A stretch of 64,000 bases of DNA, from the NCBI GenBank assembly GCA_033032175.1, contig CM065320.1:10993413-11057412 (forward strand), read 5' to 3'. Every line of letters starts with the position of its first letter. Position 1 is the stretch's first letter. A program made the translations under genes and the position numbers. Below, in pieces: positions 10,211-22,200 of this stretch. Source of the stretch: Saturnia japonica. Its lineage: Eukaryota; Arthropoda; Insecta; Lepidoptera; Saturniidae. The notes beneath the pieces are model-generated. The model searched no databases. It was not told the origin of the DNA and worked only from the letters and a program-made list of their open reading frames with translations.

Positions 10211-11506
10211 AGAGATGTGCCGACTAGTTGGTAAAGCCGACTATCCGGCCACTATCGTAGTCGACGACTAATCGGCAACTATTCGCCAAAGAGCGCCGAT
10301 TATCCGTCTTCTTACTTTGTATGTATTTATCAACAAAATGTATGTATGAGGAATTAGGTTAAATATAAACCTTTATTGTTTATTAATATTATTATTTTAT
10401 AATCAGTCTTACACACTATGAAATGTAAAGCAAGGCAATCTTTCCTTTGTAATCAGTTTCTAAAATTACTTGCTTAATTGAAGATTGCTTTCCTCACGTT
10501 TCTGCCGTTGTCTCGTACAACGGCGTTAATTTTGGTCGTATCTATATCCCACAAAGTTGGTATTTCTTCTAAACATTTTTTTATATTATTGGCAGTGATT
10601 ATTTCAGGGAAATGTTTTATTTGCAATACTGCGTGATGATATTTGAAACTATCGTCAAACCAGTGAGCTGTAAAACTTCATAAAACTTTCTTTGTTATAT
10701 ATGTTTGTCCAGATGTCAGTCAGTAGTGACTGAATTTGCCACTGCACTCATCACTATTCTTCGTATTTCAGATTTAGTCTCTTCGTAAAGTTGAGGAATA
10801 ATGTTATCTGTGAAATACTTTCTGCCCGGTATGTTATAATTTGGTTGAACTTTTCTAATCAACTTTCAAAAGCCAGTACTTTCAACAATTGACAGCGGCT
10901 GGTTCATATTATAACAGTATTATCTTTAAGTATACAAAATATTTTGAAGTGAAAACTTCTTTTAGCGCGGTACGTTTATTTTTAGATGAGATAAAATCTC
11001 TGGACTCACGACAACGTTACGAGTCGCAGCTATAGTGTGTGCATATATGCATGTACATTTAGCAGACCGCGAACGATTCTTTCATAAAAGAATATTAAAT
11101 GTATTTTAAGTTTCTATAAATTAATAAAATACAATTCATAAATAAAATGCAATTCATAACCCAATAACTCTAGTACCCATCTAAAAAATGTCTAACGCGC
11201 CAAAATAAATTTCACTTCTGTCGGCACTCCAGGAGTGCAACCCGTAATTTTTTTTTAACACAAATACACCGCTCTGTTCCGTACAAAAACTAAAATCACG
11301 AAACAATGCGAAGTAAACAAAATAGGTTCTGACACGCTCGCAGGCGGCAGTTGCGACTTGCGCGCGAATCAGCTGTAAACGAAGCATCAAAGAAATCCCC
11401 GAGACCGCGTGATCGGCTTGGCCTACAAGTCGGCCGAATATTCAAACTCTTTACAACCGACTAATCGGCTAGTCAGGTAGTCGGCCAAGGCCATAATCGG
11501 CACAAC
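10211..11506 (-). mobile_element. hAT element with inverted ends, inserted in a Helitron
   Basis: Ends are inverted: 'agatgtgccgacta' at the left and, reversed, 'agttgtgccgatta' at the right. Both ends carry many subterminal copies of a CGACTAATCGGC-type motif, a usual hAT transposase-binding pattern. The interior holds a decayed ZBED-like transposase. No convincing 8-bp target duplication remains. Confidence 0.7.
10440..10900 (-). pseudogene. hAT (ZBED-like) transposase remnant
   Basis: Reading the minus strand and allowing for stops and shifts gives NYNIPGRKYFTDNIIPQLYE, then IRRIVMSAVANSVTTD. In another frame it continues FDDSFKYHHAVLQIKHFPE, then IPTLWDIDTTKINAVVRDN. These match the start of the hAT catalytic domain (first Asp in the SVTTD motif, second in VVRDN). 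Several stops and at least two shifts make it a fossil; the BED finger and C-terminal dimerisation region were not found. Confidence 0.75.
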
Positions 11507-11869
11507 TTACCATTACGCTAGCGCACGCGGATAAAGCAGTTTATGAGCGCTTTGACTTCAGACTTACCTAACAAAAATTAATATTTGCGACTAGCTGAGA
11601 GGTGAGCTACGTGAATCTGGCTATAATATACAAAAAGAATTTTTCGAATACGACTGGTAATACGTGATGGACACGTGCCCACATGTGGTAGTTTTCTACC
11701 TTTCCGGTAATTTTAAAGGTCTTTGGGCTTGGTTATGGTAGTGAAAAAGTAGTTGCTTGTTTTGGTATTTTTACACAATTTTGGTAAATTTCCTAGTTCC
11801 ACAAAAAAAAAATCCGCTTTATTATATTGTTGATAATATATATAATGGAAAGTTCCCTTGTTACTACAC

Positions 11870-12060
11870 CGTTTTAATTGCATGAGAGCCATTGACTGCA
11901 TTATCAGTTATATTGACGGATAAATATTGCGACATGCCGAACACCGCCAACGCAAGGCGTCGTCGCGTCGTCGACAGAAGGAACTCGGACTCGTCACCAA
12001 CTTGATAATCGCTGCACATTCCGAGTCTCATACGAGAGATTCGGGCCACTATTTGTTCAC
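11870..12060 (-). other. unassigned 61-codon open frame in a GC-rich patch
   Basis: The patch 11935-12060 is distinctly GC-richer than its surroundings and open on the minus strand (MARISRMRLGMCSDYQVGDE...). No family is recognised, and no reliable splice partner was found. It could be an exon of an unrecognised gene or old transposon coding sequence. Confidence 0.2.
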
Positions 12061-15000
12061 GCTTCTTAAATAATTAAGTTTAACTGCAATTTATAATTTC
12101 AATAAATATAAATTTTAAATTGTATTTTTATAACCCTCTTCTATATAATGTGCAATGTTAGTTGCTTGATACGATGCAAAAATAATAAAGTGATGTGTAT
12201 GTTAACTTAGGTTAGAAATTATTACGGTAGATTTTATAAAATGTGAAAAAGTTGTACGAATTATGATTTAAATCATAGGTACCTTACATCTGACATCTGT
12301 ACCTATTTGGCAAAAAGAATCGACAAATTCTGGAATCGCAGACGACTGTAATCCATAGACCGTCATCTGTCTGTGGTCCTAGCTATGCTTGGACTTTATT
12401 TATCTTCAGATGAATTATAGTATTTTCCTAAAGTCTAATAAAAATTATAAATGGTTGAAACTAAGTAAATATTTATTTTGAAATCCGGGCAAAGTGTTAT
12501 AAATACAACTTAGATATTAAAGTACGTAGATATTTAGGCCAATTTTTTAATTACAATAATTAGTTACTATAGGTACTATTAACATGGACGTATAATTATC
12601 TTTGAAATAAAATAAGGAATTAATTAATTATTTAGTTCAAAATGTTTATTTCATTTTAATATATTTAAATTATTTATAAATTAACTAACTAGGTAGGTAC
12701 TAAGTATTCATTACTAACTAGGTACTTAGTAAATACAATAAATGCGAACAAATAACAAATTTCCATTAAATATGGCACATAAACAGCTGAATTAAGACAT
12801 AGGCTTTGATTATATACTATATGTTGTATAATCAAAGGACATGGACACTTTTTATCCCGGTGAAAACGGTTTTTTTTCTTAACGCGAGCAAAGCAGCTGA
12901 CACGTAATTCAATAGGTAACCTATACTTTACTTTACAAATGATCTTAGTCATCTTTATATTCGGGTAAGAATTACCTTGACATCCGATGAAGATCTCACT
13001 TGAAGCACAATACAAATGATCCCTAACTAATGTCGCTGTTGCTCAACTTGGCAAAGTTGTTCCCATTACCATCTCTGTAAGTGCATCGGTTGCTATGCAT
13101 TCAGTCTTCGAACCAGCAATAACTTAATTGGAACGACTTCTAGCATCTCGGAAGCCGGCTGGCTATGCAAAGTTTAGAGCGCGCCTCACTTCGATGGACA
13201 AAGTTTATCACTAACCGACTTTAGAATACGCTGTTATGGAGATTATAAACGCTGCTACACTATGTAGTTTTTCAACCTTCATTTTCTTTATACCATACTT
13301 AACTATCTGCATAACCTGAATAGTAACAAATATTAGTAACGGCAAGTTTTGCATGTGCGATTTCAAGCAATAAATATAAAAAAAGCATAACACAATACTT
13401 AAACATTTTATTAGTATTTAAAGTACTATGTCCTGCATACTCTATTCAAATAGGTGTTTTACATGTAAAACTAATAAGAGCAACGATTAACTTTTATTTC
13501 CTTGTAGCAACAGTGCTCAAATAGTTGATCGCGGGAGTTCCCGAAAAGACCAATGATAATTTTACTTATCTGTTTGGTCAGCGAGTAAATGAGTACCTAA
13601 TATTTCGTTTTGTATATATACCTACAGATTAACTAATACAATATGTTTTTACGTTATAATCGACTTCAAAATAGGAGGTTCTCAATTCGAAATGATGTTC
13701 AGCCATATCTTCTTTGTTTAAGAAATGATTTGGATGATTTTTTTTTTAGTTGGAAAGAGGATACCTCAAACGTGATTCAATTTTAATTTCATTGGTATTC
13801 GACCTTCCATTTTGAAGATACACCAGGAAACTGCTCAAAAGTTGGTTTTCTTTTTTGTTAAAAATTGTCTTAGTAGTTCGTTTTTTGGTAATGTGGTCTT
13901 GTTTTTTAATTTTTTATTTCTATTTTTTATACATTTCAGTGGCAAGTTTTATTTTAGAATATAAAGTAAACTAAAGGTGGTTTTATATTCCCGCGGCGAA
14001 GTGTCACGTGGATGAGATGGCCTACCTATAATGTAAAATTTTTCAATAAATTATATAGTTTTAGAAAGTGCTCATCAAGGCCTTAAATTTGATACCTATA
14101 TTGTAATAATTTAAGATTTTTTTCACATTTGGAAATGTATCCATTATGTTTTTTTTTTACCTTATACTCATTGCTACTCGGTATGATGTAAGGATTCAAA
14201 CGATATTAATATACTTATACAAATCTGTTCAGACGTTTTAAAGTTATTTCACTTACTACGATCTTGGTATTCATCTTTCCCTTCTTCAACATTCATCAAT
14301 CTTTTCACATATGGTGTTATGGTTATACACAAAAGTTATGGTGGAATAAAGAAACTCACATACATACAAGAACCATACATTAGACTCTTGTTTTGGGCAG
14401 TCGTGTAAAAATCAAAGACATTTTTATCAGCATAATTTTTAATTCATAAAAATACTTATCTCTTTATTGTAATAAATTGATTCGAGTTTATAATCCCAAG
14501 TTTACAATACGAACAATTTATTTATGAGTCTTTCTCTGTGATATATTAGCATGCTTACATATTCCTACAGTTTTCTGTCCAAGTTGTTTACGTTTAAACA
14601 CGGTAACTTAATTAATTCGGAAGTTAATGGAATTTACTAACAAAACAAGCAGATGAATTTAAAAAAAACAATTAATAGAAATTATGGAGACAAAAATTAT
14701 GTAAATAGATTAGAAACTGTATATAAGTTTTGTGGAATAAAAGTGTTATAATTATGTAGCAATATCGCACGTTTAATAGGATAGTTATAGGTACGTATGT
14801 AGGATAGGACTGTAAACGTACTTTTGATCATAATAATGATAAATTCGTATTTACTTATGTTTTACCGAAATATTTACACATGTTGCTACACGGCTGAACA
14901 GTTTGTATATAAATTGTAGTTATGATAGTTTATTGCATTGTTTGCTCACGCTTTAATAAATATATATAAAGTTAGAGAAAAAATTCATAGAAAAAGTTAC

Positions 15001-15430
15001 ATTTATGATATAATAATATAGTTGAGGAATAATTACATAAAACTTAATAATTATATGGAAAATGTAAACATTAAAAAATTTATAGAAAACATAAAAGGTA
15101 GGTATGTACTAAATGTAACTTATAACGATACTTTAAATGTAAATAGAGATTACAAAAATGCATTATGTAGCTAGTTTTATGAGGTTCATTATATTTAAAT
15201 TTTATGACCGTTAAGGAAGACTTTAAATTCGCTTAGAATCGCCACGTTAAAAATCTTATTTCAAAGTAGTAAAAAAATGTTAAGTACTGAATAGATTTTC
15301 AATTTATTTCAAATATTTTCTGTGAAAGTGGAATTATTTAATAGTATTCATAAAAATAGTTCATATCTTAAAAGCTGTGTTCACATAACATACAAAGTCA
15401 CGAAACATTTAAAATCTTATAACGTTCATA
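12061..15430. other. AT-rich noncoding interval with old repeats
   Basis: Mostly AT-rich and featureless. 13020-13210 is GC-richer without a recognisable protein. 13650-13960 ('atcgacttcaaaataggagg', 'aaactgctcaaaagttgg') resembles a dispersed moth repeat tail. Nothing convincing from 14000 to 15430 apart from multiple AATAAA-like sites. Confidence 0.4.
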
Positions 15431-15434
15431 ACTG

Positions 15435-17408
15435 CTATTGTTGGTACGTCCCCAAATACGTGCTGCAGTTGGGGCAGTAATGATCAGCATTCTGGCAAGA
15501 ATCCATGCAGTATGGCACACAGACACACGGCCAACACCTGTAAATAAATTAATCTACTTATTATAAACCCATTAGTATTTCCTGACAGAGCTTGCCCTCC
15601 TTTCTATGGGATCAAGTTTCTAGTGACCGACATGCAATATTTACCATAGCTACTCTTGAGGGATACATTTGCTTTAACTTATAATAATAATTTAAATCCT
15701 GTAACAGACCAGGTAGAGGACAAAAGCCTTTTAAAAAAACAGCTTGGAAGGAGTAGTTAAATCAAATATCTTTAACAAAAATTTAGATGGATTTTTTGGA
15801 TGGGGCAGTAAGGGCAGGTACCTGAACCGTTAAAACAAAACTAGATGGATAATCTAGGCCTGACAAAGAACACAGGAGAAGAAACAGTATCGATTGCCAG
15901 GACAAAAAGTTTTTGTGTAAATTGCCCATTTTTGCGCTGAATATACCTACACTTTTTTCTAGTTGTAAATGCATGTAAAAACCATTACCATTATGCAACA
16001 GGTACCTCTACCTTTACTACCCGTCCGAAAAATCCTCCTGTCACTGTATAATGGGTTATAGAGGATATTTATTTACGTTTATAAAATACTACTAAATTTA
16101 ATAAAATGAAAAAATTCAAAATCAGTAGTTCCAAAAATAGGTAGGAGGTAACATAAAACTGTAATTCCTTTTAATAGTAGTACAATATACCTACCTATAG
16201 ACGTTTGTCAATTCTGTCTAGTCGATCTAAACTGAAAAATTATTAAATATATTTTCCAAATTATAGCTAATGATAAATAATATTGATTATACATGTAATG
16301 TACGAAGTATTTCTAAAACACATAAGCATTGTCGTATTTTACTTCATTTTCTTTATTTAAAATCTCGGTATAACCCCATTTGTTTTTTGGAAATACATAT
16401 CATCTTTTCGCTGTCATTTGCATACAGAGATAAAATAATATACAATTTAGTAACTAATCATAATTCTTATCTTTCGACATTCGGCAACTCAGTTTACTGT
16501 GCCGGATTTATTCCAAATGTATTGTCGCATAGGCTACGGGATAGCGCCGCGCCCGTACTTTAATAGAGTACAGTAATACATAAGGAAGCCCGTAATATTT
16601 TGCTGCCGCGCCATGGCGCATTTGAGTTAACTCAATGCACCGGCCGCGGGCGTGTGCAGTTAGCTGCGCTTGAGGTATTGAGTTGGCGCAAGAAATTTAG
16701 GTGAGTTACCCATGACTATACCATATTAATATGTACATAGATCAGTTACCTGTAGTACATACTTATATTAAAAAATGCGTGCAGCACTCTACACGTGATA
16801 TAAGTGAAACTTCTATAATTAAACAACATATGCGTAAACGTGACATGTCCCTGAAATTTCGTCCAATTCTTATCGTTTCTCGTCCAATTATCGAATCGCC
16901 GCCTAAGAAATTTCACTTCAATAAAATCACTGAAAAAAAACGTGGCAAAGTGCCATGCCTAGGACTGTTACTGAGGCAATCTAAGGGAATTATTTCGTTC
17001 AATGGTAATCCTGATGATGTTTTGGAGATTAGCAAGGCTGATACAATTTACATCGTTATATCGTACAACAAAATAGAGACATACCTAAAATTAAAACAGC
17101 TTCACCGAGGCAAGAATTAAAGCGTTATAAATTCCTGACATGATTACAGTGTTGAGTCATTTGGTCATTTAATTAATGTTACACAATATAGGTACTCAAG
17201 AAATGTTCTCAAATCAAATAAAAAAATTGAACGAGACAAGCAATTTAATATGAATTAGGTACTTATATACTTACAAAAACAAACATAGAAGGAGAGCGAT
17301 GACGTGGGTTTTAGTGGTGGCTTTACTTTCGACCTTTGTTACTATAGTGGCCCGACATGATGGGCACACAAGGTTAGCGGGGTTCGGACCAACTGGCGCG
17401 ATGTTCAT
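15435..17408 (-). CDS. LITAF-domain protein, 78 aa
   Basis: A small zinc-binding membrane protein of the LITAF/SIMPLE family, expected on the cytosolic face of endosomes and lysosomes. Coding exons are 17275-17408 (ATG at 17408) and 15435-15537 (stop TAG), joined in phase 2 through donor TT|GTAAGT and acceptor TTACAG|GTG. Residues 1-11 are MNIAPVGPNPA; the LITAF domain fills the rest. It has a first zinc knuckle CPSC, the hydrophobic half THVIALLLCLFL then CWPCVCVPYC, and the closing knuckle HYCPNC followed by STYLGTY. The usual N-terminal Pro-rich region with PPxY/PTAP motifs is absent, so ESCRT/NEDD4 recruitment is not expected. An acceptor 7 bp upstream of the ATG ('ttttatttacag') shows there is at least one noncoding 5' exon farther right. 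The 1.7-kb intron contains an ORF on the opposite strand. Confidence 0.9.
16490..16706 (+). promoter_or_regulatory. GC-rich patch ending in a strong splice donor
   Basis: GC/CpG-rich stretch ('gatagcgccgcgcccgta', 'caccggccgcgggcgtgtg') in the LITAF intron. On the plus strand it ends at 'gaaatttag|gtgagttacc', a near-consensus donor at about 16703. This could be a promoter plus first exon of a plus-strand gene, or the end of a mobile element. Confidence 0.3.
16731..17120 (+). CDS. unrecognised 129-aa ORF nested in a LITAF intron
   Basis: An uninterrupted plus-strand frame, long for this AT-rich DNA, on the opposite strand to the LITAF gene whose intron contains it. The product is basic and soluble-looking: MYIDQLPVVHTYIKKC..., then LKFRPILIVSRPIIESPPKK, then KVPCLGLLLRQSKGIISF and DDVLEISKADTIYIVI. 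No signal peptide, membrane segment or family motif is visible. Third positions look less random than in neighbouring frames, which is my impression and not a calculation. It may be a young gene, a captured fragment, or chance. Confidence 0.3.
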   Translation: MYIDQLPVVHTYIKKCVQHSTRDISETSIIKQHMRKRDMSLKFRPILIVSRPIIESPPKKFHFNKITEKKRGKVPCLGLLLRQSKGIISFNGNPDDVLEISKADTIYIVISYNKIETYLKLKQLHRGKN

Positions 17409-17465
17409 TTTTGTGCTGTAAATAAAAGAAAGAATTATAAGTACCCACACAAACATTGTATACAT

Positions 17466-18100
17466 GTATTAAACGCACGCTGTTGCCACGTGATGCCGAC
17501 TTACGAATACCACGGCGAAAGGTTACTTACTTACTACCTGATGTGGTTACTACGTAGGTGTTTTGATATTGCTATAAAGGTACGTAATAGGCGATATAAT
17601 AAGCTACACACTAATTGGTGGTGATAGGTTTCGAGTATTTATTGAAAATTAAACAACCATTGTTGTTTTCATCTTTAATTGGCTGGCACAAAATGAGCTT
17701 TATAATAAGCCATTTCTTACTGTTATGATTGTATACCGTGATATCTGATACCTTCATAATAAATATTCAATGAATTCAAGATAATATGAGATACTATTGT
17801 ACACGCGCGAGTAATTCTGTATTAACCTTGACATACCAAATCTATATTAATAAATCTATAGTTCTGTCTGTAGGTATTATATTCTTTTTTTTAATTGCGT
17901 GTTTGATATCTATTTATAGGCCACTGATCTCACAATTAACATTTTAGAATTTTTTGGCGGTCTGTCCTTTTGTATATCTGGAATGAATTCAAAAACGCAT
18001 AGATCTATTTAAAGATATCTTGTATACGGGGTACTAACCCATTTAACAATAGTGGTATCACAGTAGTACATCCCTATACGATAGACATATTATATATATA
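17466..18100. other. noncoding interval
   Basis: AT-rich. 17860-18060 resembles the edge of a degraded Helitron-type repeat ('taataaatctatagttctgt'). No gene seen. Confidence 0.35.
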
Positions 18101-18101
18101 A

Positions 18102-18490
18102 CTAGCTGTACCCGTGAATGCCCGCGCGAATCTTGCTCCCCCGCTCCCGGCTATTTATAGACAAAAATGCTTATTATGGGTGTTCTTTAGAAGATAGATA
18201 TATACTCTCCTGAACTTTTTTGTAGGTGTTTTTAATGTCTATAATTATGTGGTACATTAATTTGCTATATATCTTATGGTTTACTCAGCATAAGCCATTT
18301 AAGCACCTGAATAGATTCACCATGGCCAGTTTTTTTATTTGTGCTGAACCCTAATTCTTTTTCTAAAATTAAAGTAGCCTAAATTACTCCCTATGAATTC
18401 AGCTATCTACCAGTGAAAGTCCCGTCAAAATCAGTTCAACCGTTTCGGAGATTACCCGGAACAAACAGACAGACAGACAAAAATTTGAAA
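18102..18490 (-). mobile_element. Helitron-like repeat, family B
   Basis: Reverse copy of the 20510-20998 repeat. It begins with the complement of the CTAG end (18102-18105) and the GC-rich tail 'gtacccgtgaatgcccgcg', continues through 'ttgctatatatcttatgg' and 'accgtttcggagattaccc', and stops at the (cagaca)n run. Confidence 0.75.
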
Positions 18491-18639
18491 AATGGGCCTT
18501 TTGTAATAAGTGTCGTATATATGTATTTTCATATGAATTTATTAAAAAACTGTTATTTTGATATTACAAAAAGACACGTCAATTTTACTAATTGTATAGA
18601 TATGTCATTCCGAAATTTATAAGTTATAATGAAGCAGCC

Positions 18640-18810
18640 CGATTGGTGAATTACCTTCACTCTACAGAAGATTGCAGCTTAATAACCTCGTGTTGTTTCC
18701 CTGCAATGAGTATGGCTTCCAGAGCTCCAAGGTCGGCAAGCCTGCGAGCTTTTGGTGTTTTAAGCGTCCATAGGCTACAGTAACCGCTTACCACGCTTAT
18801 CGAAAACCTT
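18640..18810 (+). repeat. dispersed LINE/SINE tail
   Basis: Contains 'ggtcggcaagcctgcgagc' and 'cagtaaccgcttaccac', short sequences that recur at the ends of many moth retroposons. Too short to assign to a clade. Confidence 0.35.
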
Positions 18811-19620
18811 AAGGAAGAATCCTTGAGAATATTTAAATGTCGATATACGATATAATGACGCTGATTGTCGATGTATCCATGCCATAATGGTCAGCACTGT
18901 TCTTGGACGATATCACGTACAATGCGAACATTTTGTGAAACTCTAATATGGAAACTACACATAAATACAATACAATACGCAGTGCAAAAAAAACTACGAT
19001 CAATTTACAAAAGTCGTTCGTAAAAGTAATTTTAAGAACAGTTGCGCGGTAAAGTACCTATCACTTACAAAACAGTGCGTCAGTGAGCTGCAAGTAAACA
19101 TAATATGCAGATGTTATCTAAAAAACCACTAGAGACAATAAGATAACAAGAACTATTACAATATTATTATCATTAAATTACTTTACGAACATGCAAAATC
19201 AAGTACAGAATTTTCCGCAACGATTATATCATTGGTCTTACAGACATAATATATACCAAATAAGTTATTTACTGTTGAGTGATGTTGTAAAGGCCAAAAT
19301 CATACATATTAATTAATTTTCTCATAGGTGATTTTTCCTGGCAACGCCATATATTCCATTTAACTCTTCATCAAAATTAATGATTGAAGCATCATTTTAA
19401 AGTTTATGTTACCCGCTATTGTAATGATCTAACAACATTTCGTATGCTAAAATCCATCAAGTCGTTAAGCCTACAAAGCGTGCAAAATAAATAGACATAC
19501 ATACATACATACTCGTACATACGCTCCGAAAACGTAACTCCGCTTTTTCGCAGTCAGGTAATGAAATATAATTTTAAAATGCGTGAGATACGATGACGTA
19601 TAACACAGATTATGACTATA
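18811..19620. other. noncoding interval
   Basis: AT-rich, no coding signal recognised. On the minus strand near 19060-19095 there is an acceptor-like 'tttacttgcag' followed 19 bp later by a donor-like 'gtaagtg'. A leader micro-exon for the LITAF gene to the left is possible but unsupported. Confidence 0.25.
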
Positions 19621-19629
19621 TACACTACG

Positions 19630-19910
19630 AAGGCTCGGTGGGTAGCTTGAATGGACTCCGCGTCGATCGACGTGAGTTCGAATCCCTGCAATGAGCCTGA
19701 GCTTTCGGTGACGGAAAACATCGTAATGAAACCATAGCATGTTGGTAGGGCTTTTTCTAGTGCCCGTCTAGCTAACTACCACTTTCAAATTGAAAATCTG
19801 TCGCCAAATACCAATAGATGTGTTCTACCAGCTGCACTTGAGAGCCAATTTTCCACTAAGCTTAGCGTGCTACCATATTGGGCCACACCTTTACTTAAGA
19901 TTAGGTATTG
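19630..19910 (+). mobile_element. tRNA-derived SINE
   Basis: RNA polymerase III-type head: box-A-like 'ggctcggtgggtagcttga' (19632) and box-B-like 'gagttcgaatcc' (19674-19685). It is followed by the SINE body 'gagctttcggtgacggaaaa' and 'gggctttttctagtgcccg', 'cagctgcacttgagagcca'. The same body occurs reversed at 51190-51480. Confidence 0.65.
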
Positions 19911-20505
19911 GCAACAACGCTAAAACTATAACGTATAAAAAAATAGTTTAGACAACTTTTCGGGGTCTCCATTTTCATTTGATTTTTAAAACATAATTAG
20001 AGGCATTTTTAACATAACTATGTAGATACGTGAACGTTTACTAATTACATTAACGAAATATTATTATACCAAAATAACAATGAAGGTTACACAAATGAAA
20101 AAAAAACTAATTGGCACAGTACCCACCCATGGTCAATCCTGTTAAGTAATTACTCGCCGACACTTTTTTTATTTAAGTTGATCTACCACTGACTAATAAT
20201 ATACACCCCACCCCACTGGAACATAATAATGATTCTCCAACTTTATAATAAATTATGACATTTAACCCAACAAAAACAAAAATTTGAAAAGGGAGCTAAG
20301 TTAGGTAGAAACGACGTTCGAGATAGTTGTTTTCACCGATAATAGAGCTGAGATGTAACCCAAAATATAGACCTGACGGGTGCCAATTTCCATAGTAGAT
20401 AGAGGTCGTACCATGAAATTATTTAACCTATAAATAACTTTCCTTAATAATCTATACAATCAATAAAATTGAAGTATCTGTTTGTAATGTGAAAATAACA
20501 ATATT
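19911..20505. other. noncoding interval
   Basis: AT-rich; no feature recognised. Confidence 0.3.
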
Positions 20506-20509
20506 TACT

Positions 20510-20998
20510 AAATGCATAATTATGAAAGTATATAGACACCTATAACAAAAAGTACATTTTTAAAATTTTTGGCTGTCTGTCTGTCTGTTTGTTCCGGGTA
20601 ATCTCCGAAACGGTTGGACCGATTTTGGCGAGACTTTCACTGATAGATAGCTGATGATATACTTAGGGAGTAACTTAAGCTATTTTTATTTTATAAAAAT
20701 AATTAGGGTTCCACACAAATAAAAAAAACTAGTCATGGTGAATAAATTCGGCTGCTTAAATGGCTTATGCTAAGTAAACCATAAGAGATATAGCAAATTA
20801 ATGTACTACATACATAATCATAGGCATTAAAAAGACCTACAAAAAAGTCCGGGAGAGTATGCAAATTCAATGTATACATATATCTTCTAAGAAACACCAA
20901 CAATAAGCATTTTTGTCTTTAAAATAGACGGGAGCGGGGGAGCAAATTTCGTGAGGGCATTCTGTAGTCCACGTGAGCGAAGTCACGGGCACAGCTAG
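20510..20998 (+). mobile_element. Helitron-like repeat, family B, best copy
   Basis: Starts near 'gcataattatgaaagtata'. It carries (ctgt)n with 'ggtaatctccgaaacggtt', then 'aataagcatttttgtcttta' and a GC-rich tail. It ends 'agtcacgggcacagCTAG' at 20995-20998 directly before a T, the Helitron 3' signature. No ORF. Other copies or pieces: 6660-7085, 18102-18490, 27325-27398, 29325-29575. Confidence 0.8.
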
Positions 20999-20999
20999 T

Positions 21000-22200
21000 A
21001 AGGCTATAAAATCCGAAATAATTTTTTTAAGTCTAAGTGATAGGTAATTAGTTAATTACAGAGATTCGCGCGTTCTTAAAAACAAACATACAATCTTTTT
21101 AATTTTACAGTATTAGTTGTATTCTGTGGTATTAGTATATATATAAAAATGGATAAGATCGATAAACTCCAAAAGAGTTTGACTGATCACCATGAAAGTT
21201 GGTAAATGGCTAAGGTCAAGCTGTCCCTAAGTGTTTTATCATGGCGAAGGTTTTCATGTTATCCATTGTAATATTACCACGAACTAAGTCAAAAGCACAG
21301 CAAATTATTTATATTTATGATGATTCATCACAATAGTTGGTCAATATTTTTACAATGTTGTCATTGTCAGGATGTGACGTAAGCTTAGGGACTGATGCTC
21401 GCTAACAAATATAACGTTATCAGGTTTTGAATTACAAAGTTATTCGACCAGCCAGCCACGTTTAATTTTAATAAAATGTGTATGTTTTATTATTATTATA
21501 GTAGCTTGACGAAGTGACGTCACAGTGCCTGATGGTGAGCACAGTACAATCCAACGCCAACGGCGAACACCGAAAGCGGACAACGCCTCCAAGCACGGCA
21601 GCAGAATATACACTGGCAGAGAGAGAGAGAGGCAGAAAGTCACTGTGAGTTCTTCATTACCATGTGAATAGTAGTTGCGACCCTGGTTAGACAGATCTCT
21701 ACCAGCCTGATTGATTACTTGATAGCAGCTGATGCCGAAAAGCTTTAGCATGCCATATAATAGACCTGGAGTCCGGTGGTCATGATCGAGTCGGTTAAAA
21801 TAAATCGTAAACCAGCTGCGTAAATATTGCAGTAAAGGATTGTGGAACCCTGCAAAGGCAACAATCGCTCCTGACCTCTCTTGGTCGAGTTTAGTTCAAG
21901 CTTAGTCGTCGAATAAGTTTACAAATATTTTTTTAAAACCATGTAGCTATCCCCACCTATTATATAGAATATAAAAAAACGCATACCCTAAGTACTTTAA
22001 ACTAATAACACAAAGATATGCCCCTATAAAATAATAATATATAATATACCTACTACTTGTAAATATGTATACCAATAATAAAACATCCAGTAGATGCAAT
22101 AATGAGGAAACACACAAACTTCCTTGAACTTTTTGTATATGTTTTACTGCAGAAGACCTTGAGGTAGCTAGTACGATGGTATACAAAAACGCCGTGCCAA
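21000..22200. other. noncoding interval with a GC-richer repeat-like patch
   Basis: 21490-21760 is GC-richer ('gacgtcacagtgcctgatgg', 'cgccaacggcgaacaccg', an (ag)n run near 21618). It looks like a fragment of a dispersed retroposon. No protein recognised. Confidence 0.35.

Larger units (their letters stand above)
9935..11660 (-). mobile_element. Helitron-like repeat, family C, split by a hAT insertion
   Basis: Left part 9935-10210 and right part 11507-11660 match successive segments of the unbroken copy at 56094-56690: 'cataaaattgtctttatga', 'gtatttact', then 'ccattacgc', 'tctggctata' and 'cgaatncgactggta'. The intervening 1.3 kb is a hAT element. Confidence 0.75.
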
